A program made the translations under genes and the position numbers. From assembly GCA_003157175.1 (NCBI GenBank), contig PMIQ01000110.1, forward strand, positions 869 through 12,784: a DNA stretch of 11,916 nucleotides, in the 5' to 3' direction. The notes beneath the pieces are model-generated. The model saw only the letters and a program-made list of their open reading frames with translations, was not told where the DNA came from and did no database searches. Position 1 is the stretch's first letter, and the number at the start of each line of letters is the position of its first letter. Origin of the DNA: Chloroflexota bacterium. Its GTDB lineage: Bacteria; Chloroflexota; Limnocylindria; Limnocylindrales; CSP1-4. Positions 6,393-11,916 of the stretch are shown in pieces.

Positions 6393-7378
6393 CCACGACT
6401 GACATGCAGCCGGGCGCGAAACTGGACCAATTCACGATCGTCAAGGCGATCGGCTCGGGTGCCTTCAGCGACGTCTTCCTGGCGGAGGACCCAAAAGGCC
6501 GCCAGGTCGTGCTGAAGTGCCCACACGAGTCGATCATGGGCGACGTCTCGACCTTCGACCGCTTCCGGCGCGAGCTCGACATCTCCCGCCACCTCCATCA
6601 CCCCGGCATCCAGCGCTCGCTCGAGTTCACCGACGACCGCAGCCGGCCCTACATGGTCATGGAATACGTCGACGGCGAGACCCTGCGCGCGTACATGAAT
6701 CGAGAGAAGCGCCTGTCGGTCGACCAGGCGGTCGACTTCGGCCGCCAGCTGGCGGCGGCGATGGGCTACGCTCATTCGCAAGGGGTCTTCCATCGCGACC
6801 TCAAGCCCGAGAACGTGCTCGTGACTCCGGACGGGCGGCTGGTGGTTACCGATTTCGGCGTGGCCCTGATGGCCGGAGCTCGCAGGCTCACGTGGCGTTG
6901 GTTCTCGACCGCCCTGGGCACGCCCGACTACATGTCGCCCGAACAGATCCAGGGCAAGCGCGGCGATGCCAGGACCGACGTCTACGCCATGGGCGTCATG
7001 CTCTTCGAGATGCTGGCCGGACGCGTTCCCTGGGAAGGCGACAACGCCCTGTCGGTCATGAGCCAGCACCTGAACGCGCCGGTCCCGGCGCTCCACGAGC
7101 TCAACGCCGCGGTTCCGCCACCGATCGAGGGCATCGTGCGCAAGTGTCTGCGCAAGATTCCCGACGAGCGCTACGAGGACGCGGCCTCGCTGGAGAGCGA
7201 TCTCGATCACTGGCGGGACCTGCCGTTATCGCAATTCATCTTCGGCGACGAGGCGCCCGTCTCCCGCGCGTCCGATCAGAAGTTGATTCTGCTCGTGTTC
7301 GGGATCAGCGCAGGGTTTCTCGCCGCCAGCATCCTGTTCGTCCTGATCGCCTATCTTCTCGTCCATGCCCACGCATAG
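6389..7378 (+). CDS. Hanks-type Ser/Thr protein kinase with C-terminal membrane anchor
   Basis: Phosphorylates Ser/Thr of target proteins, 329 residues. The glycine loop GSGAFSDVF (22-30) has Ser in place of the third glycine. VVLK supplies the ATP-binding Lys43, Glu62 is the likely helix-C partner, HRDLKPEN (135-142) is the catalytic loop of an RD kinase, DFG is at 155-157, and the activation segment runs through GARRLTW to GTPDYMSPEQ (177-186), with SPE for the usual APE. All catalytic residues are present. A single hydrophobic helix at about 299-324 ends the protein, leaving the kinase domain cytoplasmic with almost no extracellular sensor. That differs from PknB types, which carry PASTA or other outer domains. 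The start is GTG 6389, while ATG 6371 would add six residues. The gene lies between its likely antagonist PP2C and a glutamine synthetase, so those neighbours or the permease are candidate substrates. Confidence 0.94.
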   Translation: MTTTDMQPGAKLDQFTIVKAIGSGAFSDVFLAEDPKGRQVVLKCPHESIMGDVSTFDRFRRELDISRHLHHPGIQRSLEFTDDRSRPYMVMEYVDGETLRAYMNREKRLSVDQAVDFGRQLAAAMGYAHSQGVFHRDLKPENVLVTPDGRLVVTDFGVALMAGARRLTWRWFSTALGTPDYMSPEQIQGKRGDARTDVYAMGVMLFEMLAGRVPWEGDNALSVMSQHLNAPVPALHELNAAVPPPIEGIVRKCLRKIPDERYEDAASLESDLDHWRDLPLSQFIFGDEAPVSRASDQKLILLVFGISAGFLAASILFVLIAYLLVHAHA

Positions 7379-7403
7379 CCGCGCGAACGGCCCACGACCG
7401 CGC

Positions 7404-7410
7404 GGGAGGA
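7404..7410 (+). promoter_or_regulatory. Ribosome-binding site deciding the glutamine synthetase start
   Basis: GGGAGGA, 5 nt before the ATG at 7416. The in-frame ATG at 7365 lies inside the kinase gene and lacks such a site. Confidence 0.75.
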
Positions 7411-7415
7411 ACGAA

Positions 7416-8882
7416 ATGCCCGACAGAACCGGACCCACGCCACACGAGGGAGCACCCTCGGCGCGCCGCTCGAACGGAGGCAGCGCGGGAGCCGCGGCCG
7501 ACGATGCCGGTCCGACCGAAGACGGCAACGGCGGACTGAACGACCTGGACCGCCGAACTGTCGATCGACTTGTCGCCGCCGCCAAAGATGCCCGAGTCGA
7601 GCAGATCGAGCTCCAGTTCGCTGACGTCACGGGCGCCGTCAAGACCGTGGCGGTCCCGGCCCGACGCCTGGCCCACATCCTTTCGGCGGGTGAGTGGTTC
7701 GACGGATCGGCCGTGGAGGGACTGGCTCGCGAGGTCGAGTCGGACATGTATCTGCGCCCCGACCCGTCCACGTTCTCGATCCTGGAACCGGCGGCTGGAG
7801 TGCCCTGCGCCAGGTTGATCTGCGAGGTCGTCACGCCCACCGGCGAGCCGTATCCCGGCGACGGCCGGGCGGTGCTCCGCTCGCTGCTGGAGCAGGCCGA
7901 GTCGGCCGGGCTCAATTACCTGGTGGCGCCCGAGATCGAGTTCTTCCTCTTCCCTCTCGGCGACGGGGTCGAGCCCCTTCCCGACGACCCGAGCAGCTAC
8001 TTCGAGCGGGCCCGCGGGCGATCTCGCCAGGTCGAGCTCGAGATCGTGGCCAGCCTGGAGGCTATGGGGATCCACATCGAGTCGAGCCATCACGAGGTCG
8101 CGAGCGGGCAGTTCGAGCTGGACCTGCCGATGCTGCCGGCCCTGGTTTCCGCGGATACGGTTACGACGCTCAAACCCACGGTCAAGGAGCTGGCTCGCGA
8201 ACGCGGCATGCAGGCCACGTTCATGCCCAAGCCACTGGCCGACGCCGCGGGCTCTGGAATGCACACCCACCAGGTCCTCGTCGATCGTGCGGGGCGCAGC
8301 GTCTTCGACGATCCGACGGCGGACTACGGCCTGTCGTCCGTCGCCCGGGCGTTCGCCGCGGGCCAGCTGGAGCACGCCCCGGGGCTGTGCGCGCTGGTCG
8401 CTCCGCTGGTCAACTCGTACAAACGACTCGTGCCGGGATACGAAGCCCCGGTCGCCGGCAGCTGGGGACGCCATAGCCGCTCCGCCTTGATCCGCGTGCC
8501 TGCCCAGGTACGCCAGGACGATCCGCCGGCGGAGGTCTTCGAGACGCGCCTGGAGCTGCGCCTCCCCGATCCCAGCTGCAACCCGTACCTGGCATATATG
8601 GCCATGCTCGCCGCCGGCCTGGACGGCCTGGACCGGGGCCTCGAGCTCGGGCCGCCGCTCGAGGAGATCGAGCACGGCTTCGGCGGCGGCCACAGCCTGA
8701 CCAGGCCGCTGCCGGCCTCGCTGGGCGAGGCTCTGGCCGCGCTCGAGGACGACGACGTGATCATTTCCGCGCTCGGGAGCGAACTGCTCGAGCTATTCCG
8801 TTCGGCCAAGTCGCTCGAATGGGAGGCCTATCGGCGCCAGGTCACGCCCTGGGAGGTAGCCGCGTACTTCCAGCGTTCCTGA
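7416..8882 (+). CDS. glnA: Type I glutamine synthetase family enzyme
   Basis: ATP-dependent ligase joining ammonia (or, in some paralogues, an amine) to glutamate in the cytoplasm, 488 residues. Motifs in order are FDGSAVEG (95-102, usually DGSS), EIEFFLF (163-169), ESSHHEVASGQFELD (222-236), PKPL and GSGMHTHQ (279-286), NSYKRLVPGYEAP (333-345) with the flap Glu343, RSALIRVP (355-362) and RLPDPSCNPYL (382-392). The tyrosine motif used for adenylylation in GSI-beta enzymes is absent and the C-terminal part is short, which fits GSI-alpha or a GS-like paralogue. The first roughly 40 residues are a low-complexity Gly/Ala/Pro/Ser/Asp extension not usual in the family. The gene begins 37 bp after the kinase stop, so co-transcription is likely. 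Beside an APC permease, a gamma-glutamyl-polyamine or amine ligase (PuuA or GlnA3/GlnA4-like) is an alternative. The retained acidic residues Asp96 and Glu343 favour a true synthetase. Confidence 0.92.
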   Translation: MPDRTGPTPHEGAPSARRSNGGSAGAAADDAGPTEDGNGGLNDLDRRTVDRLVAAAKDARVEQIELQFADVTGAVKTVAVPARRLAHILSAGEWFDGSAVEGLAREVESDMYLRPDPSTFSILEPAAGVPCARLICEVVTPTGEPYPGDGRAVLRSLLEQAESAGLNYLVAPEIEFFLFPLGDGVEPLPDDPSSYFERARGRSRQVELEIVASLEAMGIHIESSHHEVASGQFELDLPMLPALVSADTVTTLKPTVKELARERGMQATFMPKPLADAAGSGMHTHQVLVDRAGRSVFDDPTADYGLSSVARAFAAGQLEHAPGLCALVAPLVNSYKRLVPGYEAPVAGSWGRHSRSALIRVPAQVRQDDPPAEVFETRLELRLPDPSCNPYLAYMAMLAAGLDGLDRGLELGPPLEEIEHGFGGGHSLTRPLPASLGEALAALEDDDVIISALGSELLELFRSAKSLEWEAYRRQVTPWEVAAYFQRS

Positions 8883-8887
8883 ACCCG

Positions 8888-8910
8888 GATCGGCCGGCCG
8901 TGCACCGATC
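8888..8910 (+). terminator. Dyad after the glutamine synthetase gene
   Basis: GATCGG-N11-CCGATC, starting 6 bp past the stop and enclosing an overlapping palindrome CGGCCGGCCG (8891-8900). It has no U-run. It could end the permease-to-synthetase transcript. Confidence 0.35.
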
Positions 8911-8955
8911 GGTAAGCCGGGCCGTTGCCGCCGCGCGACACTTGTTGAGCGGGCG

Positions 8956-8990
8956 GGCCCCGCCAGGTCGGCTGTCGGGTCCGCGGGGCC
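8956..8990 (+). repeat. GC-rich inverted repeat upstream of xylB
   Basis: Perfect 8-bp arms GGCCCCGC / GCGGGGCC with a 19-nt loop, in the 213-bp gap between the synthetase and xylB. It may be a second transcript-end structure or an operator. A smaller hairpin GCGCC-N7-GGCGC follows at 9018-9034. No regulator consensus is recognised. The gap should hold the xylB promoter, but only an isolated TAACCT (9044-9049) resembles a -10. Confidence 0.3.
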
Positions 8991-9085
8991 GGCGCGTACC
9001 GATTCGACACCTTGCATGCGCCGCTCGATGGCGCGCCCGGCGGTAACCTAGCACCTGACAAGTAGGCGGTCGTGGGGACCAGTGC

Positions 9086-9090
9086 GGAGG
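9086..9090 (+). promoter_or_regulatory. Ribosome-binding site deciding the xylB start
   Basis: GGAGG, 5 nt before GTG 9096. The longer frame from GTG 9072 has no such site, and the FGGY phosphate-binding motif follows the 9096 start at the expected distance. Confidence 0.7.
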
Positions 9091-9095
9091 TATCG

Positions 9096-10583
9096 GTGCG
9101 CGTCTCGGTCGGGATCGATCTTGGGTCGTCGCGGGTCAAGTTGCTCTCCCTGGACGAAGAGGGCAATGCGCTCGGGGTGACGATGGCCTCGTACGCCACG
9201 GAATCCCGTCAGCCCGGCTACGCGGAGCAGAACCCGGATCGATGGTGGGATGCGCTGCGACTTGCGATGTCCGAGATGCTGTCGCGCCCGAGCATGCGCG
9301 GCGCGGACGTGGTAGCCCTCGGCCTCACCGGCCAGATGCACAGCGCCGTCTTCCTCGACGCCGCCGGCGTGCCGATTCGATCCGCGCTGATGTGGTCGGA
9401 CGGTCGGGCCGAGGCCGAGGCGGCCGAGATAGAGCAGCGAATTCCACGCCACGAACTGGTCGCCCGAACCGGCAACCGCTCGAACGTCAGCTTCACGGCA
9501 CCCAAGATCATGTGGGTCGCCACCCACGAGCCGGAGATCTTCGCCCGCACGCGTTGGATCGTGCAGCCCAAGGATGCCTTGCGGGCGCGTCTGACCGGCG
9601 AGGTGGCAAGCGACGTCTCCGATGCCTCGGCGACGCTCCTGTTCGACCTCAAGGCTCGGACCTGGGCGCCGGACATCTGTCAGAAGCTGGGGATCGATGC
9701 CGGGCTGCTGCCGCCGATCATGGAATCGGAGACGAGGGCCGGGTCCCTGCGCGAGGACGCCGCCAGGTCACTCGGTCTGCCGGCCGGGATAGCGGTTGCG
9801 GTGGGCGGAGCCGATGCCCCGGCGGCGGCACTCGGCCTGGGAATGGCCCGCGAGGAGGACGCGAAGGGCACCGTGCTGATCTCCCTGGGCACGGGCGGCC
9901 AGGTCCTCGCGCCCGTGGCGGAGCCGCACATTGACCCCGAGGGGCGGCTCCACGGTCTGGCCCACGTGGTCCCCGGCCAGTGGTGCGTGATGGCGGCAAT
10001 CCTCTCGGCCGCGGCCTCGCTCGATTGGGTCGTTCGCCTGCTCCGCCCCGACGACCCCAACGGCAGCCGGGAGCTGCTGGCGGCGGCCGCCCGGGTCCCG
10101 GCCGGGAGCGACGGCCTGATCTTCGTGCCGTACCTGCGCGGCGAACGGACTCCCCATTTCGATCCGGCCGCGCGAGGCGCGATGGTCGGGATGCGGATCA
10201 GCCACGGCGCCCCGGAACTGACGCGGGCGGTTCTGGAGGGAGTGGCGTTTGCCCTGGCCGAGGGCCTCGACCTCATGCGCGGCGTCGGGGTTGCGCCGAC
10301 TTCGGGCGTGGTCGCGGGCGGCGGCGTCAATCGACTGTGGCAGCAGATCATCGCCGACGTGCTGAATCTCCCCGTCGCCCTCGGCGCCACGGAGCACGGA
10401 TCGGCTCGGGGCGCCGCGTTGCTCGGCGCCGTTGCCGGCGGCGTCATCCCTTCGACAGTGAACGGAGTCCCGCCGCTGCCTGCCGACACCCGCCTGATGG
10501 AGCCAGACCCGGTCAACGTCAAGCTCTACGCCGGCATTTCCGCCACCTACCGCGAGCTCTACGGGCGCCTGCCGAAGGCATAG
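9096..10583 (+). CDS. xylB: Xylulokinase (FGGY carbohydrate kinase)
   Basis: Phosphorylates D-xylulose to xylulose 5-phosphate with ATP, linking xylose catabolism to the pentose phosphate pathway. The 495 residues span the whole family length. Visible features are the N-terminal phosphate-binding GIDLGSSRVK (6-15) with Asp8, GQMHSAVFLD (79-88) matching the XylB substrate loop, MWSDGRAEAE (99-108), QPKDALRARLTG (157-168), SDASATLLFD (175-184), GGADAPAAALG with the catalytic Asp240, SLGTGGQ (263-269), FVPYLRGERTPHFDP (343-357) and the C-terminal adenine-binding GGGVNRLWQQI (408-418). The GQMH motif points to xylulokinase rather than glycerol or gluconate kinase, but other FGGY sugar substrates are possible. 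No xylose isomerase or sugar transporter is in the window. The gene is convergent with the aldo/keto reductase, with 18 bp between the stops. Confidence 0.92.
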   Translation: MRVSVGIDLGSSRVKLLSLDEEGNALGVTMASYATESRQPGYAEQNPDRWWDALRLAMSEMLSRPSMRGADVVALGLTGQMHSAVFLDAAGVPIRSALMWSDGRAEAEAAEIEQRIPRHELVARTGNRSNVSFTAPKIMWVATHEPEIFARTRWIVQPKDALRARLTGEVASDVSDASATLLFDLKARTWAPDICQKLGIDAGLLPPIMESETRAGSLREDAARSLGLPAGIAVAVGGADAPAAALGLGMAREEDAKGTVLISLGTGGQVLAPVAEPHIDPEGRLHGLAHVVPGQWCVMAAILSAAASLDWVVRLLRPDDPNGSRELLAAAARVPAGSDGLIFVPYLRGERTPHFDPAARGAMVGMRISHGAPELTRAVLEGVAFALAEGLDLMRGVGVAPTSGVVAGGGVNRLWQQIIADVLNLPVALGATEHGSARGAALLGAVAGGVIPSTVNGVPPLPADTRLMEPDPVNVKLYAGISATYRELYGRLPKA

Positions 10584-10590
10584 CGGGGCG

Positions 10591-10603
10591 AGGCGGCCCG
10601 CCT
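10591..10603. terminator. Small hairpin between convergent xylB and aldo/keto reductase
   Basis: AGGCG-GCC-CGCCT lies in the 18-bp gap and overlaps the reductase stop codon. It is followed directly by the perfect 12-bp palindrome ACCAGCGCTGGT (10604-10615) inside the reductase 3' end. Being symmetrical, the pair could act on both transcripts, but no U-tract is present. Confidence 0.35.
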
Positions 10604-11585
10604 ACCAGCGCTGGTGGACGAGTGGCTTGATGCTCTCCTCGTACATGACCCGGATCCGCTCGAGCGTCGCCGGCGGGATAGCGCCCAGGTCGGCTGCCGC
10701 CGCGTTGGCCCTCGCCTGCTCAGCCGACTTTGCGCCCGGGATCGCCGCCGTCACGCCGTCGAACATGAGGATCCAGCGCAGCGCCATCTGCACCATCGTG
10801 GCGCCGGCGGGCACGAGGCCCCGCAATTCGTCGACGAACGCCAATCCCGTGTCGTAGTCCACGCCGGCGAACGTCTCGCCCACGTCGAACGACTCGCCGT
10901 GGCGGTTGAACAGCCGGTGGTCGGATGCGTCGAACGCGGTCTGCTTGCTCATCTTGCCCGTCAGCAGGCCCGAAGCGAGCGGAACTCGGGCCAGGACCCC
11001 CACGTCGCGGCGCCTGGCCTCGGCCAGGAAGTGGTCGGCGGGCCGCTGGCGGAGCATGTTGAAGATGATCTGGACCGAGGCCACGCCCGGGTACTCGATG
11101 GCCTTGAGCCCCTCCTCAACTCGCTCGACGCTGACGCCGTAGCTGGCGATCGCGCCGGCGGTGACCAGATCGTCGAGGGCGGCGAAGACCTCCGGCTTGT
11201 AGTAGATGCTCGTCGGGAGGCAGTGGAGCTGGACCAGATCGAGGCGATCCACGCCGAGGTTGTCGCGGCTTCGATCAACCCACGCGCGGAAGGCTTCGGG
11301 GGTGTACCGGGCCATATCGAGCGGAACGCGACGTCCCATCTTGGTGGCGACGAAGAAGCGCTCCCCGCTTCGCTCGCGCAGGAATCGAGCGATGACCCGC
11401 TCGCTCCGACCGTCCCCATAGACATCGGCCGTGTCTATGAGGGTCACGCCGGCATCGGCGGCCGCGTGGAGCGCCCGAAGACTGTCCGCGTCGTCGACCT
11501 TGCCCCAGTCGGCGCCGATCGCCCACGCGCCGAAGCCGATTGCGCTCACGTCCCGACCGGTCTTGCCGAGCCTGCGGTACTGCAT
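10602..11585 (-). CDS. Aldo/keto reductase
   Basis: NAD(P)H-dependent oxidoreductase of carbonyl compounds with a TIM-barrel fold, 327 residues. The start MQYRRLGKTG is typical of the AKR subfamily that includes potassium-channel beta subunits and YajO/Tas-type enzymes. The catalytic tetrad is intact: Asp51 in DTADVYGDG, Tyr56, Lys82 in ATKMG, and His121 in LVQLHCLP. The C-terminal cofactor region includes AAIPGAKSAEQARAN, which contacts the NADPH phosphate in this family. ATG 11585 is chosen over ATG 11591 and GTG 11618 because AGGAG at 11594-11598 is 8 nt from the first but only 2 nt from the second. The gene stands alone on the minus strand, convergent with xylB. The substrate is unknown. 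A role in sugar or aldehyde reduction is a guess from context. Confidence 0.93.
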   Translation of the reverse strand: MQYRRLGKTGRDVSAIGFGAWAIGADWGKVDDADSLRALHAAADAGVTLIDTADVYGDGRSERVIARFLRERSGERFFVATKMGRRVPLDMARYTPEAFRAWVDRSRDNLGVDRLDLVQLHCLPTSIYYKPEVFAALDDLVTAGAIASYGVSVERVEEGLKAIEYPGVASVQIIFNMLRQRPADHFLAEARRRDVGVLARVPLASGLLTGKMSKQTAFDASDHRLFNRHGESFDVGETFAGVDYDTGLAFVDELRGLVPAGATMVQMALRWILMFDGVTAAIPGAKSAEQARANAAAADLGAIPPATLERIRVMYEESIKPLVHQRW

Positions 11586-11593
11586 CTTCATGT

Positions 11594-11598
11594 CTCCT
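11594..11598 (-). promoter_or_regulatory. Ribosome-binding site deciding the aldo/keto reductase start
   Basis: AGGAG on the minus strand with 8 nt to ATG 11585. The next ATG upstream (11591) is only 2 nt away, too close to be used with it. Confidence 0.7.
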
Positions 11599-11667
11599 CT
11601 CGCCGGCGGGTCCGACACCAGGACGCGCCCGTTCGCGAAATAGAGTAGCCCGAGCGCGGCGGACCGA

Positions 11668-11708
11668 CGACGGGGCCGACCTAGGAACTGTCAGGATCGG
11701 CTCCGTCG
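11668..11708 (-). terminator. Long hairpin after the helicase gene
   Basis: Twelve-bp arms CGACGGGGCCGA / TCGGCTCCGTCG (one G-T pair on one strand) around a 17-nt loop, about 37 bp past the helicase stop. No U-tract follows on the minus strand. It may be a transcript-end structure or an operator for the reductase. Confidence 0.45.
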
Positions 11709-11745
11709 GGCCACGAGTCAGGTTCTCGAAAGGCCTTGTCGTCTC

Positions 11746-11916
11746 TCAGCGACGCTCGACTGAGAGCGCGGCCAGCTCCAGGAAGCGGCAAAGGGCGTTG
11801 GCGAGCTGCATCTGGCGGGGAGTGCGGGCGCGGACCCTCACCAGGGCCGGACTTGCGACCACGGCCGCCAGGCAGCGAGCCCGTGAGGTGGCCACGTTGA
11901 GGCGGTTGAGGCTGTA
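11746..11916 (-). CDS. C-terminal end of a superfamily 1 (UPF1-like) helicase, probably a RecB-nuclease/helicase fusion
   Basis: Only the last 56 residues are in the window. They begin YSLNRLNVATSRARC, which is helicase motif VI of SF1 enzymes of the UPF1/Dna2 group, where the arginine of SRAR reaches the ATP gamma-phosphate. After it come ASPALVRV, RTPRQMQLANALCRFLELA and a short basic end. This tail resembles, from memory, the family annotated as TM0106-like RecB-type nucleases with a helicase domain. The nuclease domain, Walker A and the start lie beyond the right edge. The frame was read directly from the minus strand up to a TGA at 11746-11748. Motif VI is clear. The exact family is less sure because so little is visible. 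Confidence 0.75.
   Translation of the reverse strand, partial: YSLNRLNVATSRARCLAAVVASPALVRVRARTPRQMQLANALCRFLELAALSVERR

Larger units (their letters stand above)
11586..11745. promoter_or_regulatory. Intergenic region upstream of the aldo/keto reductase
   Basis: 160 bp between the helicase stop and the reductase start, both on the minus strand. It should contain the reductase promoter. A TACTCT on the minus strand (11647-11642) is a possible -10 about 57 nt before the start, without a clear -35. It also contains the 11668-11708 hairpin. Confidence 0.35.

Noticed and set aside
5388..7210. Long minus-strand frames opposite the phosphatase and kinase (286 and 370 codons)
   Set aside because: Both genes underneath have complete catalytic motifs. 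The antisense products are Arg/Asp/Val/Gly-rich shadows.
7305..8693. 462-codon minus-strand frame
   Set aside because: Fully opposite the glutamine synthetase, whose motifs are intact. No recognisable domain.
9680..10522. 280-codon minus-strand frame opposite xylB
   Set aside because: Ser/Pro/Arg-rich shadow of a well-supported kinase gene.
633..11585. galM, xylB and the aldo/keto reductase as one sugar catabolic operon
   Set aside because: They lie on different strands, are separated by unrelated genes, and have no shared regulatory motif that I can see.
10614..11648. 344-codon plus-strand frame
   Set aside because: Antisense to the aldo/keto reductase, which has its full catalytic tetrad and ribosome-binding site.

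Overview
This is a high-GC bacterial window with strong GC bias at third codon positions. That bias produces many long antisense open frames, none of which look like genes. The gene set resembles what is seen in high-GC soil or freshwater Actinobacteriota and Chloroflexota: drug-type ABC-2 exporters, a membrane-anchored Hanks-type kinase with a PP2C phosphatase, GSI-type glutamine synthetase, and a UPF1-like helicase tail of the RecB-nuclease/helicase type. The phylum is an inference and there is no rRNA or tRNA to anchor it. I see no mobile element, CRISPR array, tRNA or rRNA.

Layout. (1) Positions 1-257, minus strand: the N-terminal part of an ABC ATPase that runs off the left edge, preceded by about 375 bp without a gene. 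(2) 633-1709, minus: aldose 1-epimerase (galM). (3) Divergent from it, 1929-3651, plus: an ABC-2 exporter made of an ATPase and a six-helix permease whose genes overlap by 14 bp. (4) 3875-8882, plus: an APC amino-acid/amine permease, then a PP2C protein phosphatase, a Ser/Thr kinase with one C-terminal membrane helix, and a type I glutamine synthetase. The last three are very tightly packed. (5) 9096-10583, plus: xylulokinase (xylB). (6) Convergent with it, 10602-11585, minus: an aldo/keto reductase. (7) 11746-11916, minus: the C-terminal 56 residues of an SF1 helicase entering from the right edge.

The most interesting block is region 4. It places a reversible protein-phosphorylation pair directly between a permease of the amino-acid/polyamine family and a glutamine synthetase. 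That synthetase lacks the tyrosine used for classical adenylylation control. The simplest hypothesis is a phospho-controlled nitrogen uptake/assimilation module in which the kinase and phosphatase set the activity of the permease, the synthetase or both. This is inference from gene order and motifs, not a demonstrated system. A strong hairpin and a candidate 11-codon leader frame, whose stop overlaps a possible GTG start, lie between permease and phosphatase and may set their relative expression. The sugar genes galM, xylB and the aldo/keto reductase are individually ordinary and are not in one operon.

Several starts are set here by Shine-Dalgarno position rather than by the longest frame: galM at 1709, the permease at 3875, the kinase at 6389, the synthetase at 7416, xylB at 9096 and the reductase at 11585.
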